From Halopolyspora algeriensis (GTDB lineage: Bacteria; Actinomycetota; Actinomycetes; Mycobacteriales; Pseudonocardiaceae): a stretch of DNA of 64,000 bases. Shown here one piece after another: positions 1 to 8,472 of this stretch; within the stretch, counting starts at the first letter, position 1, and every line of letters starts with the position of its first letter. Location of the stretch: contig NZ_QPJC01000009.1 in assembly GCF_003337235.1 (NCBI RefSeq), forward strand, positions 114,374-178,373, read 5' to 3'. Position numbers and translations under genes: made by a program. The notes beneath the pieces were generated by a model that did not search any database, was not told where the DNA came from, and saw nothing but the letters and a program-made list of their open reading frames with translations.

Positions 1-1884
1 GCCTGGCCGTTTCACCGCCAAGCCCTGCTGCACGCCCGCCACGGTGCCACCTCCATGGACACCCTGGTCTCCCTCGGCATCACCGCGGCCGCCTGCTGGT
101 CGGTGTACACGATCTTCGCCTACCGCCACACCTCCACCGCAGGCAACGACCTCGTCGGTCTGCTCCTGCAGCCGGCCGGATCGGTCTATCTCGACGTGGC
201 CGCCGCGGTGACCATCTTCATGCTCGCCGGACGCATGCTCGAAGCCAAGGCCAAGCACCGCGCCGGCGGAGCCCTGCGAGCACTGGCCTCTCTCGGCGCC
301 AAGGACGTGACCGTGCTGGACGAGCACGGCCACGAACACCGCATCCCGATCGGCGACTTGCGCCTCGACGACCACTTCGTGGTCCGCCCCGGAGAGACCA
401 TCGCCACCGACGGCGACGTGCTGCACGGGCACTGCACCGTGGACACCAGCACGATGACCGGCGAATCGGTCCCCGTCGAAGCCTCGACGGGAGATTCGGT
501 CGTGGGCGGCACGATCGCCACGAGCGGACGGATCGTGGTGTGCGCCACCCGCGTGGGCGCCGACACCCAGCTGGCCCAGCTGCGGCGACTGGTCGAGCAG
601 GCCCAGACCGACAAGGCCCGGGTGCAGCGGCTTGCCGACCGGATCTCCGGATGGTTCGTGCCCGCCGTGTGCCTGCTGGCCACGCTGACCTTCCTGAGCT
701 GGTGGCTGCTCGAGGCGCCACTCGAGCAGACCTTCAGCGCAGCCCTGACCGTGCTGATCATCGCCTGCCCGTGCGCGCTGGGCCTGGCCACCCCGACCGC
801 GCTGCTGGCCGCCACCGGGCGCGGAGCCCAGCTGGGGATCTTCATCAAGGGCCACCAGGCGCTGGAGTCGGCCCGGGCGATCGACACCGTGGTGCTGGAC
901 AAGACCGGCACGCTGACCACCGGCCGCATGGCTGTGGTCGACCTGCACACCACCGCGGACACCGACGCCGCCACACTGCTGCACCAGGCCGGCGCCGTCG
1001 AGGACGCCTGCGAGCACGTCGTGGCCCACGCGATCAGCGCCCTGGCCCGGCAAGAACTCGGCCCCCCGGCAGCGGTGGAGGACTTCACCAGCCTGTCCGG
1101 ACTGGGCGCCGGCGGAACCGTGGACGGTCACGCGGTGCTGGTGGGATCGGCCCGGCTGCTGCGCGAGCGCGGCAGCGCCCTGCCCCCCGAACTCGACACC
1201 CAACGCGCCGACTGGGAACGCCAGGGGCGCACCACCGTGGCCGTGGCGGTGGACGGGCAAGCCCGGGGCGTGTTCGCCCTGACCGACACGGTCAAGCCCT
1301 CGGCGACCCCCATGGTCGCGGCGCTGCACCGCCTCGGGCTGCGCACCGTGCTGCTCTCCGGCGACAACGCGGCCACCGCACGAGCCGTCGCCGACACGGT
1401 CGGCATCGACGAGACCCGGGCCGAAGTCCTGCCCGCCGACAAGTCCACCACCATCGCCGCCCTGCAAGCCCAGGGCCGCACCGTGGCCATGGTCGGCGAC
1501 GGCATCAACGACGCCCCCGCGCTCGCCCGCGCCGACCTCGGCCTCGCCGTGATCTCCGGCACCGACGTCGCCCTGGACGCCGCCGATGTCCTCCTCGTCC
1601 GCGACCGGCTCGACGTCGTGCCCCACGCGATCACACTGGCCCGCAGCACCCTGCGCACCATCCGCAGCAACCTCGCCTGGGCCTTCGGCTACAACCTCGC
1701 CGCCCTGCCGCTGGCCGTTTTCGGCCTGCTCAATCCCCTGATCGCCGCCGCGGCCATGGCCCTGTCGTCGCTGTTCGTGGTCACCAACAGCCTGCGCCTG
1801 CGCAAATTCGGCACCGAACCGTCCCCGACCGAGGAGCCCACCCGGCCACGGCGAAACCGACCCGAAAGCACCCCACAACCCTGA
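1..1884 (+). CDS. Heavy-metal (copper-type) P1B-ATPase, 5' end outside window
   Basis: Membrane pump that exports a soft metal, most likely Cu(I), using ATP. The frame is open from base 1, and the residues before the first ATG (position 55) match the family, so the N-terminal metal-binding domain lies outside the window. Visible motifs in order are the actuator TGES (near base 455), the membrane CPC motif in IIACPCALGLATP (near 760), the phosphorylation site DKTGTLT (near 900) and the hinge GDGINDAP (near 1495), followed by two C-terminal membrane helices. CPC places it in the copper/silver class. The tail ends in an Arg/Pro-rich stretch. A zf-HC2 membrane protein follows 46 bases downstream, a common copper-locus neighbour. 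Partial only because of the window edge. Confidence 0.95.
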   Translation, partial: AWPFHRQALLHARHGATSMDTLVSLGITAAACWSVYTIFAYRHTSTAGNDLVGLLLQPAGSVYLDVAAAVTIFMLAGRMLEAKAKHRAGGALRALASLGAKDVTVLDEHGHEHRIPIGDLRLDDHFVVRPGETIATDGDVLHGHCTVDTSTMTGESVPVEASTGDSVVGGTIATSGRIVVCATRVGADTQLAQLRRLVEQAQTDKARVQRLADRISGWFVPAVCLLATLTFLSWWLLEAPLEQTFSAALTVLIIACPCALGLATPTALLAATGRGAQLGIFIKGHQALESARAIDTVVLDKTGTLTTGRMAVVDLHTTADTDAATLLHQAGAVEDACEHVVAHAISALARQELGPPAAVEDFTSLSGLGAGGTVDGHAVLVGSARLLRERGSALPPELDTQRADWERQGRTTVAVAVDGQARGVFALTDTVKPSATPMVAALHRLGLRTVLLSGDNAATARAVADTVGIDETRAEVLPADKSTTIAALQAQGRTVAMVGDGINDAPALARADLGLAVISGTDVALDAADVLLVRDRLDVVPHAITLARSTLRTIRSNLAWAFGYNLAALPLAVFGLLNPLIAAAAMALSSLFVVTNSLRLRKFGTEPSPTEEPTRPRRNRPESTPQP

Positions 1885-1930
1885 GTTCTCGCAGAACTTT
1901 CCAAGGCGGGAAAGGAACTCGCAGGCTGCC

Positions 1931-2707
1931 GTGTACGACCAGAACCGTGTGGACTGCCTCGAAACGACCGAGATCCTCTCCGCCGAGCTCGACGGAGAGG
2001 CAGGTGAGGAGGAGTGGCTCGCGGCCGAAGCGCATCTCGACGGCTGTGCCGACTGCCGGCAGCGTTACGAGGCGATGACCGCCATCACCCGGTCGGTCCG
2101 GCTGCTGCCCGCCGAGCCGGGGCCGGACGTGACCGCCTCGGTACTGCCCGCCTGGCAGCCGCGCCGGCTCGACCGCCTGCGCGGGCGGGCGGGGCGGCGG
2201 CTGCGGATGGTGCTGCGCGGGATGTTGGCACTGGTGGCGGCGGTGCAGCTGCTGGTGGCCCTGCTGCAGCTCACCGGTATGGGAGTGAGCGTGCACACGG
2301 GCCCCGCCTTCAGGGGGACGATGCCGCACATCAGCCACGAGACGGGGGCGTGGAACGCGGCGATCGCGGTGGCGCTGGGATGGGTCGCGCTGCGCGCCCA
2401 CCACGCCACCGCACACCTGCCGGTCCTGCTCAGCTTCGCGTGCGTGCTGTTCGGACTGTCCGGCTTCGACCTGGTGCTGGACAACGTGAGCACGGCCCGC
2501 GTGGCCTCGCACCTGCCGATACTGCTCGGCGTCCTGCTGGTGGCCGGTCTGGCGGTGCTGCGCAGCGAGGAAAGCGGTCCCGATATTCCGCAGGCGAGGC
2601 GTCCCGAGCAGTCCACCGACATCGACGGCGACGAGGCGCCCGAGCCGGTGGTCCTGCGACGGAGACGTTCGGCACCGCCCTCGGCGAGGCATCGCGAAAG
2701 CGCATGA
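1931..2707 (+). CDS. zf-HC2 (ZAS) membrane protein, anti-sigma-like
   Basis: About 258 residues with a GTG start. The N-terminal 50 residues hold a zinc-binding anti-sigma signature: Cys near residue 9, then HLDGCADC (His-x3-Cys-x2-Cys). Three or four hydrophobic segments follow (about residues 95-120, 140-160, 160-180, 195-212) and a basic tail. In actinobacteria this architecture is usual beside copper genes. It probably senses or holds a regulator at the membrane, but no sigma factor gene is visible in the window. It sits 46 bases after the copper ATPase and is probably co-transcribed with it. Function is inferred from domain and context. Confidence 0.8.
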   Translation: MYDQNRVDCLETTEILSAELDGEAGEEEWLAAEAHLDGCADCRQRYEAMTAITRSVRLLPAEPGPDVTASVLPAWQPRRLDRLRGRAGRRLRMVLRGMLALVAAVQLLVALLQLTGMGVSVHTGPAFRGTMPHISHETGAWNAAIAVALGWVALRAHHATAHLPVLLSFACVLFGLSGFDLVLDNVSTARVASHLPILLGVLLVAGLAVLRSEESGPDIPQARRPEQSTDIDGDEAPEPVVLRRRRSAPPSARHRESA

Positions 2708-2947
2708 GCGCCCGTGCTCGCGGAGCGCGACCGCATCCGGCCCTCGAGCTCTCCGAACAGCTCGGCTCTCGCCGAACGGGGACGACCGCCGAACGTTCGC
2801 GCAGTCGGTGCCGAACGGATCGACGACGCCCGCATGGTCGCCGACCTCAGCCGACCGGCACCTCTCAAGCCGCATGGCGGCTCGCCACCCGGTCCGAGAG
2901 CACCACCGTCTCGCCCTGACCGGCCACGGTGCACTGTTCTGCCGTGT

Positions 2948-3304
2948 TCAGTCGTGGTCGGGGGCTCCGGTGAGGTGATGCTCGGCGGCCGAGACCACCT
3001 CCTCGATCAGACGCCGCACGTGGCCGCCGCGGACGGTGTAGATCGCCCGGCGTCCTTCCCGGCGCATCCGCAGCAGCCCGGCCAGGCGGAGCTTGGCCAA
3101 GTGCTGTGAGACCGCAGGCCGGGCCGCCCCGGTGGCAGCGGCCAGGCCGGCCACGTCCATCTCGGTTTCGCGCAGCAGCCACACGATCCGCAACCGGGTG
3201 GGATCGGCCAGCATCCGCAGCGCCGTGCCCGCGGCCTCCACCAGCTCATCGGCGGGGAGTTGTTGCCCGGTACTGGCACCTGCAGCATTGTCGCGTGCGT
3301 ACAT
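2948..3304 (-). CDS. ArsR-family metal-responsive repressor
   Basis: Small winged-helix repressor of about 118 residues. The core (LADPTRLRIVWLL, then an HTH with AARPAVSQHLAKLRLAGLL, then the beta-wing GRRAIYTV) is typical ArsR/SmtB. The C-terminus is histidine-rich (AEHHLTGAPDHD), a possible metal-sensing end. A longer start at 3346 exists, but the ATG at 3304 begins just before the conserved part and avoids overlap with the divergent efflux gene. It lies head-to-head with the CDF transporter, which it very likely controls. The sensed metal (Zn, Ni, Co or Cd) cannot be told from sequence. Confidence 0.9.
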   Translation of the reverse strand: MYARDNAAGASTGQQLPADELVEAAGTALRMLADPTRLRIVWLLRETEMDVAGLAAATGAARPAVSQHLAKLRLAGLLRMRREGRRAIYTVRGGHVRRLIEEVVSAAEHHLTGAPDHD

Positions 3305-3363
3305 GGGCACATATGGTGCTGCTGTTCGGTGCCTGCTGTCCACCACTGGGAGTCGATGCCGCC

Positions 3364-4431
3364 GTGACCGACGAGACCGCGCACCCCCACGAGCACAACT
3401 CCGGCCACCATCACGACCACGACCACGGACACGGTCCCGAGGGCAACCGGGTGGCGCACTGGTGGTCGCGCGTCGTCTACGCGGTAACCCCGCACAGTCA
3501 TGACAGCACCGACATCGTCGACGAAGCTGTGCGGACCAGCCGGGTCGGGATGCGGGCGCTGTGGATCTCGTTTGCCGGACTCATGGTCACCGCAGTGGCC
3601 CAGGCTGTCCTGGTGTCGTTCACCGGCTCGGTGGCGCTGTTGGGCGACACGCTGCACAACGTCGCCGACGCGCTCACAGCGGTTCCCCTGGCGGTCGCGT
3701 TCATGCTGGGCAGGCGAGCAGCCACCCGCCGGTTCACCTACGGGCTCGGGCGCAGCGAAGACCTCGCCGGGCTGGTGATCCTGCTGGTGATGTCCGCCTC
3801 GGCGGTGCTGGCCGCCTGGACCGCGATCGACCGCCTGGTTCATCCGCAGCAGATGAGCAACATCGGCTGGGTCGCCGCGGCCGGACTCGTCGGATTCGCC
3901 GGCAACGAGCTCGTGGCCCGCTACCGCATCATCGTGGGGCGTCGGATCGGCTCGGCCGCCCTGGTCGCCGACGGGCTGCATGCCCGCACCGACGGGTTCA
4001 CCTCCCTGGGCGTGCTGCTGGCCGCCGGCGGCGCCTGGCTGGGCTGGGCCTGGGCCGACCCGGTGATCGGATTGCTGATCACCGCGGCGATCGTCTCCGT
4101 GCTCTACGGCGCCGCGAAGGAAGTCTTCGCCCGCACGCTCGACGCCGTCGACCCCGCCCTGATCGAGCACGCCGAACAGACATTGCGGGCCACCCCGGGG
4201 GTGCTGGCCGTGGACACGGTGCGGATGCGCTGGGTCGGCCACCAGCTACACGCCGAAACCGACCTGGTCGTCGACCCGAACCTCTCCGTCATCGACGCAC
4301 ACGCCATCGCCGTCGACGCCGAACACCGCCTGCTGCACGCCGTACCCCGCCTGAGACGAGCCGGTGTGCACACCGACCCCGCCCCCACCACCGAACACGA
4401 CCCGCACGCCGAACTGGCCCACCACCACTGA
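3364..4431 (+). CDS. Cation diffusion facilitator (CDF) metal efflux protein
   Basis: Proton-driven exporter of divalent metals in the cytoplasmic membrane. The first 30 residues are very His-rich (several HxH pairs), typical of a metal-binding cytosolic tail. The family motif LLGDTLHNVADALTAVP contains the H/D residues of the TM2 metal site, and VADGLHARTDGFTSLGV gives the TM5 site. The C-terminal cytosolic domain and a His-rich end (ELAHHH) follow. I chose GTG 3364, which has GGGAG about 11 bases upstream; an in-frame ATG at 3313 would lie only 8 bases from the divergent repressor start. Expected to be repressed by the adjacent ArsR protein. Confidence 0.9.
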   Translation: MTDETAHPHEHNSGHHHDHDHGHGPEGNRVAHWWSRVVYAVTPHSHDSTDIVDEAVRTSRVGMRALWISFAGLMVTAVAQAVLVSFTGSVALLGDTLHNVADALTAVPLAVAFMLGRRAATRRFTYGLGRSEDLAGLVILLVMSASAVLAAWTAIDRLVHPQQMSNIGWVAAAGLVGFAGNELVARYRIIVGRRIGSAALVADGLHARTDGFTSLGVLLAAGGAWLGWAWADPVIGLLITAAIVSVLYGAAKEVFARTLDAVDPALIEHAEQTLRATPGVLAVDTVRMRWVGHQLHAETDLVVDPNLSVIDAHAIAVDAEHRLLHAVPRLRRAGVHTDPAPTTEHDPHAELAHHH

Positions 4432-4441
4432 CCGCTCCGCC

Positions 4442-4642
4442 CGGGGAGAGCGCCACCGTGACGGAAACTTCGACGTCGGTAGCCGGAACATCGAGCATGG
4501 TCGCCACCAGATCCTGGGCCATGGCGCGAGCTTCGGAAACGCTACGCCCTTGAGTTGTTCCGAGATCGTCGACCTCGACAACCCACCACTTGCCTTCCCG
4601 CGTTGCGGTGGCCGCGTACTTGTGTCCGCTCACTCGATCCAC
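4442..4642 (-). pseudogene. HicB-like antitoxin, truncated
   Basis: Reading from 4642 (GTG) the first ~65 residues look like an actinobacterial HicB-like antitoxin, with the partial RNase-H-like fold signature KWWVVEVDDLGTTQGRSV. The usual C-terminal HTH is missing. From about 4440 the frame runs antisense through the end of the CDF gene and stops only at 4289, giving low-complexity Arg/Gly sequence. No HicA toxin is visible next to it. I read it as a 3'-truncated remnant. An intact but short form is possible. Confidence 0.55.
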
Positions 4643-4807
4643 CCCTTCGGCAGACAGTTCCTCTGCTTTTCGATGCTGTTGACGACGCCAGGAGATACTA
4701 CGAACGCAGGATGCTCAGCGTGGCATGTGAGCCGGGAACGCGACTCCGCGAACCCCGGGACATACCTCTTCGGAGTACCGGGCCGTGGTGGTGGGTATCC
4801 ACGAGCA

Positions 4808-5599
4808 ATGGCAGACACCAAACAACTCGCCGTGATCACCGGCGCCTCCAGCGGCATCGGTTATGAACTGGCCAGGCAGTTCGCCCACAACGGCTTCGAT
4901 CTGTTGATCAACGCCGAGGAGACTGGCTTGGACGGGGCCGCCGAGAAGCTCCGGGAAACCGGCGCCGAAGTCACACCCGTACAGGCGGACCTGACCGACT
5001 ACAACGGTGTGGAAAAGCTCTACGCCGCGATCGGCGCGACGGGGCGGCCGGTGGACGCCGCCGCGCTCAACGCCGGCGTGGGCCAGGGCGGCTCGTTCGT
5101 GAACAACGACCTCGCCGACGAACTCACGGTCCTCAACCTCAATGTCATCTCGACCGTGCACCTGGCCAAGCGCCTGCTGACCGACATGGTGGCCCGCAAC
5201 GAGGGCAAGATGCTGTTCACCTCCTCGATCGCCTCGATGATGCCGGGCTCGTACCAGGCGGTCTACAACGCGTCGAAGTCGTTCGTGCAGTCGTTCGCCG
5301 AAGCGGTCGCCGACGAGCTCAAGGAAACCCGGGTCACCATCACCTCGCTGGAGCCCGGGCCGACCGACACGAACTTCTTCCGGCGTGCCCGGCTGGAGAG
5401 CGCGCGTATCGGTCGGGGGCCGAAGGACGACCCCGCACAGGTCGCCCAGCAGGGATTCGAGGCGCTCATGGCGGGCAGGCAGAAGATCGTCGCCGGCTCC
5501 GGAACGACCAAGGCCATGGGAGCGGCCAGCTCGATCCTGCCGGACAAGGTCAAAGCCGCCGCGCACAACCTGATGTCCAAACCGCGCTCCAGGCAGTAA
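4808..5599 (+). CDS. Short-chain dehydrogenase/reductase
   Basis: About 263 residues, cytosolic NAD(P)-dependent oxidoreductase. The Rossmann motif TGASSGIG is at residues 10-17, NAG-type motif ALNAGVG near 77, catalytic Ser in FTSSIASMM near 140 and YxxxK in YNASK near 155. The protein starts at ATG 4808 (MADTKQ), immediately before the nucleotide fold; open sequence upstream is not protein-like. The substrate is not predictable. It stands alone between a metal locus and toxin-antitoxin debris. Confidence 0.88.
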   Translation: MADTKQLAVITGASSGIGYELARQFAHNGFDLLINAEETGLDGAAEKLRETGAEVTPVQADLTDYNGVEKLYAAIGATGRPVDAAALNAGVGQGGSFVNNDLADELTVLNLNVISTVHLAKRLLTDMVARNEGKMLFTSSIASMMPGSYQAVYNASKSFVQSFAEAVADELKETRVTITSLEPGPTDTNFFRRARLESARIGRGPKDDPAQVAQQGFEALMAGRQKIVAGSGTTKAMGAASSILPDKVKAAAHNLMSKPRSRQ

Positions 5600-5884
5600 C
5601 CCGGATTCGGGCAGGCGCCGGGTGGCCTCGGTTCGACGGCCACCGGCGGCGCCGGCTCGGGATCCGAGGAGAGGGGTGCAGAACCCTCCGGCAGCGAGGG
5701 TCGTGCCTGGTCGGAACGAGGACTCCGATCAGATGGGTCGGAATCGCCCCGCGTCGGCACACCCTGCGCTCACACACCAGGCATCTCCTGGAACCGGCCA
5801 CGATTCACTCCTCGAGGTTCAGGGGAACTCGAACACCGTCAATGGCGGTCAGCCGGGCTTGGGTGATGGTCGGCGCCCACCACC
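5600..5884. other. Non-coding or decayed gap after the SDR gene
   Basis: About 285 bases between the SDR and the MazF-like remnant. Open frames here are Arg/Pro-rich and unlike proteins. I see no gene, hairpin or repeat that I can defend. Confidence 0.4.
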
Positions 5885-5983
5885 ATGCCGCGGGCGAACC
5901 TCGACACTCGGCTCGGTCACCTGGCCGATGAGGACATGCTGCGGCTGTCCCGGGCCCTGGTGGTCTTCCTCGGCATCGCCTGA
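5885..5983 (+). pseudogene. MazF/PemK-type toxin, C-terminal remnant
   Basis: A 32-residue stretch, DTRLGHLADEDMLRLSRAL followed by VVFLGIA and TGA, matches the usual C-terminal helix of MazF-family endoribonucleases (RLG..L....L..ALxxxLGL). No MazF core (the DVWxVxLDP start and the RP strand) is found upstream in any frame. It therefore looks like a 3' fragment of a lost toxin gene. The match is by eye and the fragment is short. Confidence 0.45.
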
Positions 5984-6110
5984 GCCGCCACCGCACCACC
6001 CCCGAGCCGATCCGTGAAGCCCGCGCGGGGACGCCGGTCTGGCCCGTTTGTCGGTACCTCGGCCGACCCCGTCCCCGTTTCACTGGAGGTGGTTTCCCGA
6101 TCAGCTGGGG

Positions 6111-6461
6111 GTGCTCGTGTCCGTGCAGACCACTGGCGACACCAACGACGCCGAACACCGCCGCTGGCGCAACCTGTGCGCCATCGCCGCCGAACTGGCC
6201 GGTCAGCACGGCCGAACGGCCCGCGTGGTGCGCCACGCCAACCGGTGGCTCGACCACGCCGGCGACCGGCTACGCGATGACGAAATCGTGGTGACCTGGA
6301 CCGTGGCCGATGCCGAACTCATCCGCCACCAGCTACACGAACACCTGCCACCGAGCCGCGTGCTTCCCGCCGCCCCCCGCGTGCGCGCCGGAAAAACCGC
6401 CCGCGCCCGCGGGGTCGACGAGATTCCTCCACCCCGCGGTCGCGGCGGAAACAGCGAGTAG
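6111..6461 (+). CDS. Hypothetical protein
   Basis: About 116 residues from GTG 6111 (alternatives 6117, 6123). The middle has balanced, helix-forming composition (WRNLCAIAAELAGQHG, ELIRHQLHEHLPPS), and the tail is Arg/Pro-rich. I do not recognise the family. Coding is supported by composition and strong third-position GC, not by homology. A GGAGG lies at 6085-6089, rather far from the possible starts, so the start is uncertain. Confidence 0.45.
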   Translation: MLVSVQTTGDTNDAEHRRWRNLCAIAAELAGQHGRTARVVRHANRWLDHAGDRLRDDEIVVTWTVADAELIRHQLHEHLPPSRVLPAAPRVRAGKTARARGVDEIPPPRGRGGNSE

Positions 6462-6561
6462 TTCCGACCGAGCATCTGCTTTCCGGCCATGCCGGCACGA
6501 GAACACCGGACCGAGACCGCTCAGCCGTGCTGAGGTCGGCGCCATGTTCTGGACTCCCGGA

Positions 6562-7473
6562 TCACCGGAAGGCCCGGAGTGCCACCGTGGCGGCTTGGGC
6601 GATGAGAGCGTTGTCGTACTCGGCGTCCTGGGTGTTCCGGTCGGACAGGATCGCGAGCATGATGGGCGCGCCCTCCGGGGGCCGGAGGATGGCGATGTCG
6701 TTGCGGGTTCCGTAGTCGGCGGCGCCGCTTTTGTCACCGACCTGCCACCCGGCCGGTGCTCCCGCCCGGATGAGCTCATCGCCGGTGGTGGTGGTACGCA
6801 GCATCGTGTTGAGCAGGGCGCGTTCGTCCGCCGCCAGGGCGTCTCCCACGGTGAACGCGCGCAGGCTGGTGGCCAGTGCGCGCGGGGTGCTGGTGTCGCG
6901 GATGTCGCCGGGTGTGAACTCGTTGAGCTCGGGTTCGATCCGGGCGACGCGGGTGGTCGTGTCGCCGATGCTGCGCAGCACCGCGTTCAGGCCCTGCGGG
7001 CCACCGATTTCGCGGAACAGGAGATTCCCGGCGGTGTTGTCGCTGTGGCGCACAGCGGCATCGAGCACGGCGCGCAGCGTCATACCACTGGCGACGTGCT
7101 TTTTCGTGATCGGAGAATAGGGCACGAGAGCGCCGCGATCGTAGGTGATCTTCTTGTTCAGCTCCCCGATCGTGTTCTGCCGCAGGACCGCGCCTGCCAA
7201 CAGCGCCTTGAGGGTGGAAGCGTAGGCGAAACGCTCGTCAGCGTGGTAGGCGAGTTCCTGTCCCGTCGCCGTATCCACGGCGTACACCCCGAGGCGAGCG
7301 CCGAATTCGCGTTCGAGCCGATCGAACTCTTCGCGCAGTGCTGTGACCTCGGCTGCCGTGGCTGCCGACGTCGTCGAGGGCGCAGGCGGGTCGGCCTCGA
7401 CGCCGGTGCACCCGACGAGCACGAGGAAGGCCAGGGGGATCAGGAGTGCCCGGTGGACGCGCCGTATGAGCAC
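6562..7473 (-). CDS. Class A beta-lactamase lipoprotein (blaL-like)
   Basis: Serine beta-lactamase that hydrolyses penicillin-type rings outside the membrane. GTG start at 7473 with AAGGA six bases upstream. Signal peptide ends in lipobox LVGC (Cys22), so it is probably membrane-anchored. Catalytic elements: STLK (Ser86, Lys89), SDN (144-146), EPELN (Glu180 equals Ambler 166) and KSG (248-250) in place of the commoner KTG. About 303 residues, normal for the class. Divergent from a LysR gene that is coupled to a second penicillin-recognising protein, the arrangement of the inducible Streptomyces bla locus, so induction by beta-lactams is likely. Confidence 0.93.
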   Translation of the reverse strand: MLIRRVHRALLIPLAFLVLVGCTGVEADPPAPSTTSAATAAEVTALREEFDRLEREFGARLGVYAVDTATGQELAYHADERFAYASTLKALLAGAVLRQNTIGELNKKITYDRGALVPYSPITKKHVASGMTLRAVLDAAVRHSDNTAGNLLFREIGGPQGLNAVLRSIGDTTTRVARIEPELNEFTPGDIRDTSTPRALATSLRAFTVGDALAADERALLNTMLRTTTTGDELIRAGAPAGWQVGDKSGAADYGTRNDIAILRPPEGAPIMLAILSDRNTQDAEYDNALIAQAATVALRAFR

Positions 7474-7581
7474 GGGAGTTCCTTTCGTCGTTGATCGTCG
7501 CGAACAGTCTCGGCAGCCCCGGGTCATCCCGTCCAAGTCACCAGCGGATGATTCGATGCCGAAAGCGCATAGACTGCGCGC
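7474..7581. promoter_or_regulatory. Divergent bla promoter region
   Basis: The 108 bases between the beta-lactamase and LysR starts must hold both promoters and the LysR site. A plausible -10 (CATAGACT) ends about 8 bases before the LysR GTG, implying a leaderless or near-leaderless LysR transcript. I cannot fix one LysR T-N11-A box with confidence. Confidence 0.4.
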
Positions 7582-8472
7582 GTGGATCTCGTCGGTGGCT
7601 GCAAAGCGTTCGTGGCCGTGAGCGAGGCGGGCAGCTTCACCCGCGGAGCCGCCCTCGCCCGCATTCCCCAGTCGGTGGCCAGTCGCCGCATCTCGGCGCT
7701 CGAACGCCACCTCGGTGAGCGCTTGTTCGATCGCTCCAGCCGCCGGGCGGTTCTGACCCCGTTCGGCAGGGACATGCTGCCCTCGGCGCAGCGCCTGGTG
7801 CGGCTCGCCGACGCGATCGAACAGGACGCGCAGCGCGCCAAGTCCCGCCCGCTGCGGATCGCCGTCCCCGAAACCTGCACCACGCGCGACCTGGCCGAAC
7901 TCGACTCCGAAGCCCGCGCGCACGACCTGTTTCTCGAGTTCCACCCGGCCACACCGGGTGAGCGCGCCGAGCTGGTGCGCACGCACGACGTGCGGGCAGC
8001 CATCACGGCGGTGCCCGCCGATGCCGGAACGTGGACCGTGCCCTTGGGTCTCGCCGGTACCGCTGCGATGCCCCCGCGCGCGGTCCACCTGGAAGCCCTG
8101 CGCGTCGGACGATCTCGCCGAGTGCCACGGCGCAGGATCTGGATCCAGCCGGAAGACGACGTGCCGCACATCCGGGACCGCCTCATGCGGGTCCGCGACG
8201 CCGTCGGATTACATCCCGCTCAGGTCGCCGTCGCCGAGTCGCTGACCGCGGCGATAGCCGACGTTCTCGGCTCTGCGGACCTGCTGGTGTGTTCGGCTGC
8301 GCAGGCCCGCGAACTCGACATGGCGTGGCGGTCGATCGGCGAGGTCCGGCTCGAGCGTGGCTTCGGCATCGCGGCTGCTGTCACCGACGACGCCGAACGC
8401 ATCCGCAGCCGACTGTTCAACGCCGTCGCACGCTCTCTCGGAGTCACAGTGGACAGGCAGGAGGCGGAGTGA
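7582..8472 (+). CDS. LysR-family activator of beta-lactamase (blaA-like)
   Basis: DNA-binding regulator of 296 residues. N-terminal winged HTH: FVAVSEAGSFTRGAALARI, then SVASRRISALERHLGERLF, as in LysR proteins, followed by an effector domain from about residue 90. It is divergent from a class A beta-lactamase and its stop overlaps the start of a penicillin-recognising protein (GTGA). The same three-gene order is known from Streptomyces cacaoi, where the LysR protein and its partner are both needed to induce the lactamase. By that precedent it senses beta-lactam exposure, but the direct ligand is unknown. Confidence 0.88.
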   Translation: MDLVGGCKAFVAVSEAGSFTRGAALARIPQSVASRRISALERHLGERLFDRSSRRAVLTPFGRDMLPSAQRLVRLADAIEQDAQRAKSRPLRIAVPETCTTRDLAELDSEARAHDLFLEFHPATPGERAELVRTHDVRAAITAVPADAGTWTVPLGLAGTAAMPPRAVHLEALRVGRSRRVPRRRIWIQPEDDVPHIRDRLMRVRDAVGLHPAQVAVAESLTAAIADVLGSADLLVCSAAQARELDMAWRSIGEVRLERGFGIAAAVTDDAERIRSRLFNAVARSLGVTVDRQEAE

